From assembly GCA_964370795.1 (NCBI GenBank), contig CAYJME010000073.1:1-14095 (forward strand): a stretch of 14,095 nt of DNA, in the 5' to 3' direction. The notes under the pieces are model-generated. The model was not told where the DNA came from, did not search any database, and worked only from the letters and a program-made list of their open reading frames with translations. Position numbers and translations under genes: made by a program. Each line of letters starts with the position of its first letter. The first letter of the stretch is position 1. Positions 7,448 to 12,959 of the stretch are shown piece after piece. Source of the stretch: JAHFOW01 sp964370795 (GTDB taxonomy: Bacteria > Planctomycetota > Brocadiia > Brocadiales > Brocadiaceae).

Positions 7448-7870
7448 ATGAAGCAAAAGAGAACGATACTATTTAGTGCCAGTGTCCTATTTGCAACCAT
7501 GATGCTCATCGGTTCTAACATCTATGCCAACGAGAATGAGAAGGAGTCCGGATGGAATATCGGTGTTGCCGGCAAAAAAACGGTATACGTCGCTCACTGG
7601 ACACATACCCCGGAAAACTGCCCTGGCAGGAGTGAAGATGGCGCAAAGATGCTGGGTAAGTTCTGGGAGGGAAGAACAATGGCCGAAGAGAAGGGCGTAA
7701 CGATACTGGGAGCCTACGCCACAGTTACAGAACATGATTTTTTTATTATCCTGGAAGCAAGTGATTATAATGCAGTAGTAGAATTTTTCCTTCCACTGGT
7801 ACCCAGCCAGACCGGAAAAATTGTACCCGTTCTCACTATGGACGAATGTCTACAGATGGTATCTCAATGA
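7448..7870 (+). CDS. Small exported protein of unknown function
   Basis: A 140-residue protein with a clear Sec signal peptide: basic MKQKR, a hydrophobic stretch ILFSASVLFATMMLIGS, and a probable signal peptidase I site after IYA (about residue 27). The mature ~113 residues begin with an acidic linker, then KKTVYVAHWTHTPENCPGRS (about 43-62), and end in VVEFFLPLVPSQTGKIVPVLTMDEC. The alternation of strands and helices suggests a small ferredoxin-like alpha+beta (dimeric alpha-beta barrel) fold; similar cytoplasmic proteins share the H-x-P-E-x-C-P element. Cys59 and Cys134 (approximate) and His50/His52 could bind metal; this is inference. GGGAGAAA lies about 10 bases before the ATG. I do not recognise a characterised family. 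Confidence 0.75.
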   Translation: MKQKRTILFSASVLFATMMLIGSNIYANENEKESGWNIGVAGKKTVYVAHWTHTPENCPGRSEDGAKMLGKFWEGRTMAEEKGVTILGAYATVTEHDFFIILEASDYNAVVEFFLPLVPSQTGKIVPVLTMDECLQMVSQ

Positions 7871-7871
7871 A

Positions 7872-7892
7872 AAAAGAATCTGAAATTCTTTT
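7872..7892 (+). terminator. Possible weak terminator hairpin
   Basis: Arms AAAAGAAT and ATTCTTTT with a 5-base loop start two bases after the stop of the exported-protein gene. The stem is almost all A/U and the 3' arm supplies its own T-run, so any termination would be weak. Confidence 0.35.
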
Positions 7893-7985
7893 GACGAATA
7901 GATAAGAGAGCGATTTAGCTTGCTTTGTTGCAACCAAGATAATTTTCACAATCTTCCAGTATGCTAAAGAAAGGATGGATACTCT

Positions 7986-8132
7986 ATGAAAATGGCTGTT
8001 TCCGATACACACGTCATGAAGAGAAACGAGGAAAAAATGCATTTTGATATTATCGTCCCAAATGATCAGCCGTACGAAAAGGCCATGAAAGAGATCGGTT
8101 ATTACATTCACGAAAGGGAAGGATGTAACTGA
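7986..8132 (+). pseudogene. Internally deleted DUF2024 gene, 48 codons
   Basis: A short intact frame homologous to both ends of the full DUF2024 gene at 12515. Residues 1-32 (from MKMAVSDTHVMK through MHFDIIVPNDQPYEK) match residues 1-32 there, and residues 31-48 (EKAMKEIGYYIHEREGCN) match 69-86. Exactly 38 residues are missing, including the ECRFCH motif. The junction GAAAAGGCCAT (8076-8086) corresponds to the second of two near-identical 11-mers in the intact gene (12605-12615 and 12719-12729, 9 of 11 equal), 114 bases apart, which fits deletion between short direct repeats. A Shine-Dalgarno-like AAAGGATG is upstream. The frame is maintained, so a mini-protein could be made, but loss of half the domain argues for a pseudogene. 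Confidence 0.82.
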
Positions 8133-8226
8133 AAAATACCCTGTCCGATTTTAATGCGAGGCTAACATGGAATTCAAAAATTGGCAGATGCTATTACAAT
8201 AAAGGGAAAGGAGATTTACATTCTTC

Positions 8227-8316
8227 ATGCTTGAAATAAAACACGTTTATAAAGAACCTGCTGAAAATGATGGCACACGGGTTTTGATTGATCGTCTCTG
8301 GCCGCAAGGTCTTAAA
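8227..8316 (+). pseudogene. 5' remnant of a YeaO-type DUF488 gene
   Basis: The first ~30 codons read MLEIKHVYKEPAENDGTRVL then IDRLWPQGLK, the unmistakable N-terminus of YeaO-type DUF488 proteins (usual form I-K-R-V-Y-x-P-x-x-D-D-G-x-R-V-L-V-D-R-L-W-P-R-G-L). The remaining ~85 residues of that family are absent; the frame continues straight into the cytochrome signal sequence. GGGAAAGGAG lies about 15 bases upstream. A second copy of this N-terminus begins at 14057 at the window end. Confidence 0.85.
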
Positions 8317-9996
8317 ATAAGAATTAAGCGTGTATGCAATAAAACATACTTGCTAAAGATTTTTAATTTGTTTTTATTCTTTGGACTGTTAATTTTTGGT
8401 GCCGCATGCTCGGAGGCGAATGAGTTGTACAGAGAGAAGTATGTCTTGGCCGAGAAATTTGCATATTTACAGGAGAAAACCTTCGAAGCTGAAAAACAAT
8501 ACCCGCTCGATACAAGGCTAAGCCCGATAATAACAGCCGCGAATAAAATGTGTGTCGAATGCCATGAAACCCTGGCGCCTGCGCTGGTAATGGAATGGAA
8601 GCGATCGCTCCATGCTCAAAAAGGGGTAGGGTGTGTCGATTGTCATAAGGCTAACGCTGGAGAAATCGACGCCTGGCAGCATATGGGGATTTTGGTTTCT
8701 GCATTAGTTACCCCCAAAGATTGCTCAAAGTGTCATGCAAATGAGTACAAAGAGTTTTCAAGAAGTCATCATGCAAAAGCCGGTGAAATCCTTGATAGCC
8801 TTGATAATGTGCTTGCTGAGAATGTTATCGGCCTTCCAGACAATAATGCAGATAACATTATCGGTTGTTTGCAATGTCACGGAAGCATCATAAGATTTAT
8901 GCGTAATGAAAAGGGTGAAATATTGCGGGAAGGAGAAAAGCCGGTAATTGACCCTGATACATGGCCAAACAGTGGAATAGGACGCTTAAATCCTGATGGT
9001 TCAAAAGGTTCATGCCACGCATGCCATTCGAGACATTCATTTGAGGCAAAATTGTCCAGAGCGCCTGAAAATTGTGGTAAATGCCACATGGGGCCTGATC
9101 ATCCTCAAATGGAAATTTATAGTGAATCAAAACATGGAATTGCGTATACCGCCAATATTGGCCGCATGGCACTGGATAAAGAAGGTGATTGGGTGCTCGG
9201 AAGGGATTACACCGCTGCTCCGACATGTACTACCTGCCACATCAGCAGCTATATGACATCGGAAGGGCAACATACTGCCAGTAACCATGATGTTGGAGAA
9301 CGAATCAGCTGGACACTTCGACCAGTCGTCAGCTCGAAGATAAATTTGGTAATATATGATGATGGTTTTAAGGAAGATTATCCCGATACCCGGAAATTGC
9401 CTGAGATTGGTGAAGAAGTTCAGGTGACTGAAAAAATCGTGCACGAGGAAAAGTTGGTTAAGAAAATCGTTTCAAAACGTGTTGTTAAAATTGTAACCTG
9501 GCAAGAAAGGCGCGAAAAAATGAAGGGCGTATGTAAAAATTGCCATAATCAAACCCATGTCAATAATTTTTACCAACAATTTGACAATCTTGTGAATCTC
9601 TATGATGAAAAATTTGCGAAACCTGCACAGGCGATGATGATGGCACTGACTGAGGATGGAGTCTTAAATTCAAATGCCCCATTTGCACATGAAGTACAAT
9701 GGGTTTTCTGGGAATTGTGGCACCACGAAGGCAGAAGGGCACGGCACGGAGCAAGTATGATGGGTCCTGATTATACTCACTGGCATGGTATGTATGAGGT
9801 AGCAAAACACTACTATTTGAAGTTTTTACCGGCTGTAATTAAGGCCGCCGCCCAAAAGAACGATGCGATGAAGATAAAATACGAACAAAAAATTGATGAA
9901 TTGTTGAAACAGAAAGAACACTTGTGGATGAAGGGGCTTTCTGAAGAAGAATCAGAAGCATTAAAGTCCGCCTATAAAGATCGCTATAATGAATAA
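8227..9996 (+). CDS. Octaheme HAO-family cytochrome c with YeaO-derived N-terminal extension
   Basis: Hydroxylamine-oxidoreductase-like octaheme cytochrome, expected in the periplasm or anammoxosome lumen, acting on hydroxylamine, hydrazine, NO or nitrite. Eight CxxCH sites lie at residues 109, 136, 166, 214, 263, 283, 334 and 436 (first Cys), matching the HAO count and order; the fourth, CLQCH, occupies the position of the catalytic heme. The C-terminal HAO block is HEGRRARHGASMMG followed by PDYTHWHGMYEVAKHYY. Tyr516 there is a candidate for the inter-subunit crosslink tyrosine that marks oxidative HAOs (alignment needed). A hydrophobic signal segment LFLFFGLLIFGAA is at about 48-60. Residues 1-30 are a DUF488 head, not cytochrome, so the native start is lost or hidden: there is no internal in-frame ATG before the first heme, and TTG 8350 is the best alternative but lacks a ribosome site. 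A 37-codon ORF overlaps the stop. Confidence 0.93.
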   Translation: MLEIKHVYKEPAENDGTRVLIDRLWPQGLKIRIKRVCNKTYLLKIFNLFLFFGLLIFGAACSEANELYREKYVLAEKFAYLQEKTFEAEKQYPLDTRLSPIITAANKMCVECHETLAPALVMEWKRSLHAQKGVGCVDCHKANAGEIDAWQHMGILVSALVTPKDCSKCHANEYKEFSRSHHAKAGEILDSLDNVLAENVIGLPDNNADNIIGCLQCHGSIIRFMRNEKGEILREGEKPVIDPDTWPNSGIGRLNPDGSKGSCHACHSRHSFEAKLSRAPENCGKCHMGPDHPQMEIYSESKHGIAYTANIGRMALDKEGDWVLGRDYTAAPTCTTCHISSYMTSEGQHTASNHDVGERISWTLRPVVSSKINLVIYDDGFKEDYPDTRKLPEIGEEVQVTEKIVHEEKLVKKIVSKRVVKIVTWQERREKMKGVCKNCHNQTHVNNFYQQFDNLVNLYDEKFAKPAQAMMMALTEDGVLNSNAPFAHEVQWVFWELWHHEGRRARHGASMMGPDYTHWHGMYEVAKHYYLKFLPAVIKAAAQKNDAMKIKYEQKIDELLKQKEHLWMKGLSEEESEALKSAYKDRYNE

Positions 9997-10102
9997 ACAG
10001 GTTTCTGCCACAGATAAAAAAAGTCTTGAGAAAGTTACCTTTAATTATCAGGAATTTCAAGCCAGCCATGGAGCGACAATTCATGAATTGCCACTACATT
10101 AA
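9989..10102 (+). CDS. Possible 37-residue ORF overlapping the cytochrome stop
   Basis: ATG at 9989 overlaps the cytochrome stop (ATGAATAA), an arrangement that permits translational coupling. The product begins MNKQVSATDKKSLEKVTFNY and ends HELPLH. I recognise no family, and it has no membrane or metal-binding motif. It could be a real coupled small protein or the start of a downstream gene cut off by the decayed region that follows. Confidence 0.25.
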   Translation: MNKQVSATDKKSLEKVTFNYQEFQASHGATIHELPLH

Positions 10103-10238
10103 TAAAGTAGCCGAAGACCCGATATTTTTTTAATTCTCGACATCTAATGAAAATTAAATTATCCTTACAATAGACAATTTAATACTACTTTTTTGTAAGC
10201 GACTCGTATAAAAAAAGAAGCATCCTGACAAAAGCAAA

Positions 10239-10254
10239 CCCCGAGTGATCGGGG
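10239..10254 (-). terminator. Hairpin CCCCGA-GTGA-TCGGGG, terminator-like on the minus strand
   Basis: Six-base GC-rich arms enclose a 4-base loop. Read on the minus strand the stem is followed by TTTGCTTTTG, as in a Rho-independent terminator for a leftward transcript. No minus-strand gene is recognised upstream of it, so it may be a repeat or a relic. Confidence 0.45.
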
Positions 10255-10276
10255 GACGCAAAGTAACGGATCTTTT

Positions 10277-10304
10277 GTAATGACGCAAGGTGTTGCGTCT
10301 CTAC
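10277..10304. repeat. Imperfect palindrome of the GTAGAGACGCAA type
   Basis: Arms GTAATGACGCAA and TTGCGTCTCTAC (10 of 12 positions complementary; the inner 7 bp GACGCAA/TTGCGTC perfect) surround GGTG. Similar GTAGAGACGCAA...TTGCGTCTCTAC palindromes are known dispersed intergenic repeats in cyanobacteria and other bacteria; assigning this copy to that class is from memory. Confidence 0.6.
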
Positions 10305-10317
10305 TCATCAAAAAGAC

Positions 10318-10375
10318 AGCCTTACCGCCGAAGATGTCTACACAAATATCTTTGGAGTAAGGCTTGTTTATTTTT
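10318..10375 (+). terminator. Long bulged hairpin followed by a T-rich run
   Basis: Outer arms AGCCTTAC (10318-10325) and GTAAGGCT (10357-10364) are perfect. Inside them, CC pairs with GG and AAGAT (10331-10335) with ATCTT (10348-10352). The 3' side continues TGTTTATTTTT. This resembles an intrinsic terminator for + strand transcripts leaving the cytochrome gene, with an unusually long, bulged stem; a small structured RNA is an alternative. Confidence 0.5.
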
Positions 10376-10662
10376 ACGCCTGTTTGAAAAAGCATTTTAC
10401 GAATAGCTATATAAAAAATACGATCAGGGTGAATTTTTCTATATCCCACAAACACGATGTGACGGCATGTTCTCTTGCAAACTGGAGGATATAGATTCCA
10501 ACGAGCAGAGCGCCTTGCATGGTCCGACCGATAACGGTAAAAAGACGAAGCAGTCAAGACAAAATGTGATACGCGTCCCATTACTCGCGGATAGCTGATA
10601 TGGCTATTTGCAAGAATTATCAAGCCTTGCAAAACACTCATCAAGGATGAAGGAGGCAAACT

Positions 10663-10851
10663 ATGAAGGCAAAGGTAGATCAAGATACATGTATCGGTTG
10701 CGCCTTATGTGCTGAAATCTGCCCTGAGGTTTTTAGTATGGAAGGTGATAAATCAGTAGTGCATGTTGACATTGTTCCTAAAGAGGCTGAAGATGCCTGC
10801 AGAGAAGCAGCGGATAAATGTCCTGTATCTTGCATATATATATCAGAGTAG
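10663..10851 (+). CDS. Monocluster [4Fe-4S] ferredoxin (copy 1)
   Basis: A 62-residue cytoplasmic electron carrier. CIGCALCAEICP supplies cluster ligands Cys10, Cys13 and Cys16, and Cys53 in KCPVS the fourth. Cys20 and Cys46 occupy the positions that form a disulfide in Thermotoga/Desulfovibrio-type monocluster ferredoxins. A further Cys57 is unique to this copy. A strong AAGGAGG (10650-10656) precedes the ATG. It is identical at 50 of 62 residues (by-eye count) to the ferredoxin at 13851, so the two are paralogues. It heads a run of small redox genes: ferredoxin, rubredoxin and a Cys-rich mini-protein. Confidence 0.96.
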   Translation: MKAKVDQDTCIGCALCAEICPEVFSMEGDKSVVHVDIVPKEAEDACREAADKCPVSCIYISE

Positions 10852-10868
10852 AAGTATTTCCAGCAAGA

Positions 10869-10913
10869 ATTTCAGTGGCATCTTCAGTGATTCAATCGCG
10901 ATTGTACTGAAAT
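10869..10913 (+). promoter_or_regulatory. Nested inverted repeats upstream of rubredoxin 2
   Basis: Arms ATTTCAGT (10869-10876) and ACTGAAAT (10906-10913) enclose a perfect 12-bp palindrome CAATCGCGATTG (10893-10904). TTCAGT is repeated at 10884, so two mutually exclusive stems are possible. It sits between the ferredoxin and rubredoxin genes and could be an operator (the palindrome) or an RNA element setting relative expression. Confidence 0.5.
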
Positions 10914-10973
10914 GAAAGGATGTTCAACCAAGTACGTTTGAAAATACGCAAAAAAGAAAGGAAGATTTCAAAA

Positions 10974-11132
10974 ATGGAAAAATACAGATGCCTGGTTTGT
11001 GGATATATCTATGACCCGGAAATTGGTGATCCGGATCATGGGGTAAGTCCTGGCACCAGTTTCAAGGATTTACCAGAAGAGTGGGTCTGTCCTGCCTGCG
11101 GTGCGCCGCAGGAACAGTTTGAAGAAATTTGA
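10974..11132 (+). CDS. Rubredoxin (copy 2)
   Basis: A 52-residue rubredoxin with ligands C6-x2-C9 (YRCLVCGYIYDP) and C39-x2-C42 (WVCPACGAP). I chose ATG 10974, preceded by AAAGGAAG at about 10957, because it matches the start and length of the other copy exactly. A frame extension to ATG 10920 adds 18 residues unlike any rubredoxin and is probably not used. It differs from copy 1 at 9 of 52 positions and is noticeably more acidic (Glu16, Asp32, Glu35, Glu51), which could tune partner choice. A Cys-rich mini-gene follows after 26 bases. Confidence 0.96.
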   Translation: MEKYRCLVCGYIYDPEIGDPDHGVSPGTSFKDLPEEWVCPACGAPQEQFEEI

Positions 11133-11158
11133 AAAAAAATTGAAAGGAGGTGATCGGT

Positions 11159-11269
11159 ATGTGTGATACGTGCGGATGCACTCCATGCAAAAAGTGTGGC
11201 AAGCCTATAAAGAACGGAGTTTGTGTTGGATGCAATAAAAAAGCAGATGATTGCAGTTGTAAGAAATAA
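11159..11269 (+). CDS. Nine-cysteine 36-residue zinc-ribbon-like protein
   Basis: A tiny protein, easily missed, with nine cysteines in 36 residues: MCDTCGCTPCKKCGK, then GVCVGCNKKADDCSCKK. The cysteines form CxxC-type knuckles (C2/C5, C10/C13, C22/C25, C32/C34, plus C7). C10-x2-C13 with C22-x2-C25 is a normal four-cysteine zinc-ribbon set, and the rest could bind more metal. Translation is strongly supported: AAAGGAGGTGAT (11143-11154) is a near-complete anti-16S match at ideal spacing. It lies 26 bases after rubredoxin 2 and ends just before a strong hairpin, so it is probably the last gene of the ferredoxin-rubredoxin unit. Possible roles are a metal chaperone for rubredoxin, a metallothionein-like store or a small redox partner; none is proven. 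Confidence 0.85.
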   Translation: MCDTCGCTPCKKCGKPIKNGVCVGCNKKADDCSCKK

Positions 11270-11281
11270 GAAAAATCATGG

Positions 11282-11335
11282 GCGGAGATGCAGACATAAA
11301 CCTTTTATGTCTCTGCATCTCCGCAATAGTTTTCA
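11282..11335 (+). terminator. Strong terminator hairpin after the redox cluster
   Basis: Arm GCGGAGATGCAG (11282-11293) pairs with CTGCATCTCCGC (11313-11324). After a 2-base bulge, ACATAA (11294-11299) pairs with TTATGT (11305-11310), leaving a 5-base loop. The trailing T-run is short and interrupted (AATAGTTTT). The position, 12 bases after the mini-protein stop and before the AlkA gene, fits termination of the ferredoxin-rubredoxin unit. Confidence 0.75.
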
Positions 11336-11370
11336 TATGATATGCTTGTGATACATAGGAAAATGCGGAC

Positions 11371-12297
11371 ATGAGATTCTTTACGCTTAGCCCTAAGCCG
11401 CCTTTTAGATTAGACTTGACTGCGTGGGCTTTGCGGCGTTTGCCGATAAACCTCATTGATCGCTGGGATAACGGTGAATACCGGCGGGTTTTGACCTTAA
11501 ATGGAACTCCCGCTGAAGTTTCTGTCTCGCAAATAGGGACATCTGAAAAACCGAAACTAGTTATTAAAGTTAAGGCGAAACGAGATGACATGATAAAGAG
11601 GCAGGAAGTAATCTCGGTGCTGAAAAAAATACTCGGCATGGAAGTTAATCTTACTGGATTTTACCATCTCGCGTGCAGAGACAAAAGACTCTTTTTCTTA
11701 TTGTCGCGTTTTGACGGCCTCAAGCCACCGAGGTTCGCGTCTGTTTTTGAGGCGCTGATTAATGGCTTTGCCTGCCAGCAGCTTTCATTACATGTGGGCA
11801 TTCATCTGCTCAACCGTTTATGTGTAAAATATGGTTTGAAATTCGAAGAATCCAGGGCATTTCCGCGACCTGTGGATTTATCGGACGCAAAACACGGGGA
11901 TCTTATGAAATTAGGTTTTAGCCGGCATAAGGCCGAGTATATTTTGAACGCGGCAATAACGGCAGTTAAAGAGAAATGGGTCGCGGAACAATTTGGAGAA
12001 CTTAGCGCTGCAGCCGCTTTGGAAAAACTTCTTGAGATCCGTGGAGTAGGGATGTGGACAGCGGAATATGTTTTATTGCGCGGCCTTGGTAAACTAGACG
12101 TTATTCCTGCTGATGATGTAGGCATAAGAAACAAGCTCGCGTATTGGTTAGGGCTTAAAACTGTGCCTGATCCAGATTCTGTGCGCAAAATACTTTCCAG
12201 GTGGAATTCTTATAAAGGGGCATTATACTTTTATCTTCTTCTTGATTATCTCGAAAGGACAGGCAAAATAGACAATAGCAATTTTCAAGCACAATAA
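11371..12297 (+). CDS. DNA-3-methyladenine glycosylase II (AlkA/OGG-type)
   Basis: A 308-residue helix-hairpin-helix DNA glycosylase that excises alkylated purines. An AlkA-like N-terminal beta domain covers about 1-110. The helical core includes FEALINGFACQQLSL (126-140) and FSRHKAEYI (183-191). The HhH motif is LEIRGVGMWTAEYV (222-235), and the catalytic aspartate is Asp249 in IPADDVGIR. The layout is the same as in E. coli AlkA. The family is close to 8-oxoguanine glycosylases, but there is no lysine at the usual OGG1 position in the helix before the hairpin that I can identify, favouring monofunctional alkyl-base excision. The ribosome site is weak. It stands alone between a terminator and an intergenic gap, and is the second DNA glycosylase in the window. 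Confidence 0.9.
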   Translation: MRFFTLSPKPPFRLDLTAWALRRLPINLIDRWDNGEYRRVLTLNGTPAEVSVSQIGTSEKPKLVIKVKAKRDDMIKRQEVISVLKKILGMEVNLTGFYHLACRDKRLFFLLSRFDGLKPPRFASVFEALINGFACQQLSLHVGIHLLNRLCVKYGLKFEESRAFPRPVDLSDAKHGDLMKLGFSRHKAEYILNAAITAVKEKWVAEQFGELSAAAALEKLLEIRGVGMWTAEYVLLRGLGKLDVIPADDVGIRNKLAYWLGLKTVPDPDSVRKILSRWNSYKGALYFYLLLDYLERTGKIDNSNFQAQ

Positions 12298-12514
12298 AGG
12301 CGTTAGAAGTAAGTCAAAATGCATGGGAATAGAGAGAAAGCCTTGAGATGTTTTTAGCAATGATGCTACAATTGGAAAAAAAGATAATTACTGAACCACT
12401 AAATACCATCTGTCTCAAAATAATAATTGGCAGGATGGGGACCGTCGATATGTTTGTTAAAGACCAAGTCCTAAAAACCTGTTAATTTCATTCTAAAAAA
12501 AGAAAGGAAAATCT
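12298..12514 (+). other. Intergenic region with a doubtful 45-codon ORF
   Basis: An open frame from ATG 12348 to 12485 reads MFLAMMLQLEKKIITEPLNT and onward to QVLKTC, with a poor ribosome site and no recognised family. Otherwise the region is AT-rich. AAAGAAAGGAAAA just before 12515 serves the DUF2024 gene. Confidence 0.25.
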
Positions 12515-12775
12515 ATGAAAGTATCTGTCTATGACACACACGTCGTAAAGAAAAACGGAGTGACAATGCATTTTGATATTATGGTCCCGGAGGGTCAGCC
12601 CCACGAAAAAGTCATCCAATACGGCCATGAATATCTAAAAAGAGTTGGGCAAGAGGGGCAGCCGCTCACAACGAAAGAGTGCCGCTTCTGTCATATGGAA
12701 GAAGCATCAGAGGAGGTTGAAAAGGCCATTAAAGAGAATGGTTATTATATTTACGAAATGGAAGAATGTAATTGA
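12515..12775 (+). CDS. DUF2024 family protein
   Basis: An 86-residue soluble protein of the DUF2024 family, function unknown. It shows the family features MKVSVYDTHVVKK (1-13), MHFDIMVPEGQP (18-29), the central YLKRVGQEGQPLTTKECRFCH (40-60) and the ending NGYYIYEMEEC. ECRFCH places Cys56, Cys59 and His60 as a CxxCH triad. With no signal peptide, heme attachment by the Ccm pathway is unlikely, and a bound metal is a better guess. AAAGGAAAA precedes the ATG. The gene at 7986 is an internally deleted paralogue lacking this triad. It is followed by a palindrome and an aldo/keto reductase gene. Confidence 0.88.
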   Translation: MKVSVYDTHVVKKNGVTMHFDIMVPEGQPHEKVIQYGHEYLKRVGQEGQPLTTKECRFCHMEEASEEVEKAIKENGYYIYEMEECN

Positions 12776-12864
12776 GAAATATCACATGAGTAACATTATT
12801 ACTACTGTCATAACCCGAACGGGCCGGAAAAAGCAAAATCAGAAGCACGAAATTCGCGAATAAA

Positions 12865-12893
12865 CCCTGTCAGGGTTTTAAACCTTGACAGGG
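12865..12893. repeat. 29-bp near-perfect palindrome
   Basis: Arms CCCTGTCAGGGTTT and AAACCTTGACAGGG, with one G-T wobble, meet around a single T. It lies between the DUF2024 and aldo/keto reductase genes and may act as a bidirectional terminator or be a dispersed repeat; the GGTTT/AAACC core resembles the palindrome at 6350. Confidence 0.8.
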
Positions 12894-12959
12894 CTAATTA
12901 TTCATATTTTTGCTAAAAATGCAAAAATATTCTTTATTAGATACTAACGAGAGGCCGAT

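Larger units (their letters stand above)
10103..10662. other. Gene-poor stretch with hairpins and palindromes
   Basis: About 560 bases with no credible gene. The long minus-strand frame across it (10165-10683) has unusual composition, runs through a terminator-like hairpin and overlaps the ferredoxin start, so I reject it. The interval contains three separate stem-loops, listed individually, and AT-rich flanks. It looks like gene debris or an RNA-level regulatory zone. Confidence 0.5.

Noticed and set aside
10165..10683. 172-codon minus-strand ORF
   Set aside because: It has no family resemblance, an odd composition rich in Arg/Cys/Ser/Tyr, runs through a hairpin and a palindromic repeat, and its start overlaps the well-supported ferredoxin gene.
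10920..10973. N-terminal extension of rubredoxin copy 2 from ATG 10920
   Set aside because: The extra 18 residues are absent in copy 1 and in the family, and a good ribosome site precedes ATG 10974.
11205..11639. 144-codon minus-strand ORF across the Cys-rich gene, terminator and AlkA start
   Set aside because: It crosses two supported genes and a hairpin, and shows no domain.
12645..12863. 72-codon + strand ORF overlapping the DUF2024 end
   Set aside because: It is mostly an out-of-frame reading of DUF2024, with a lysine-rich tail and no ribosome site.
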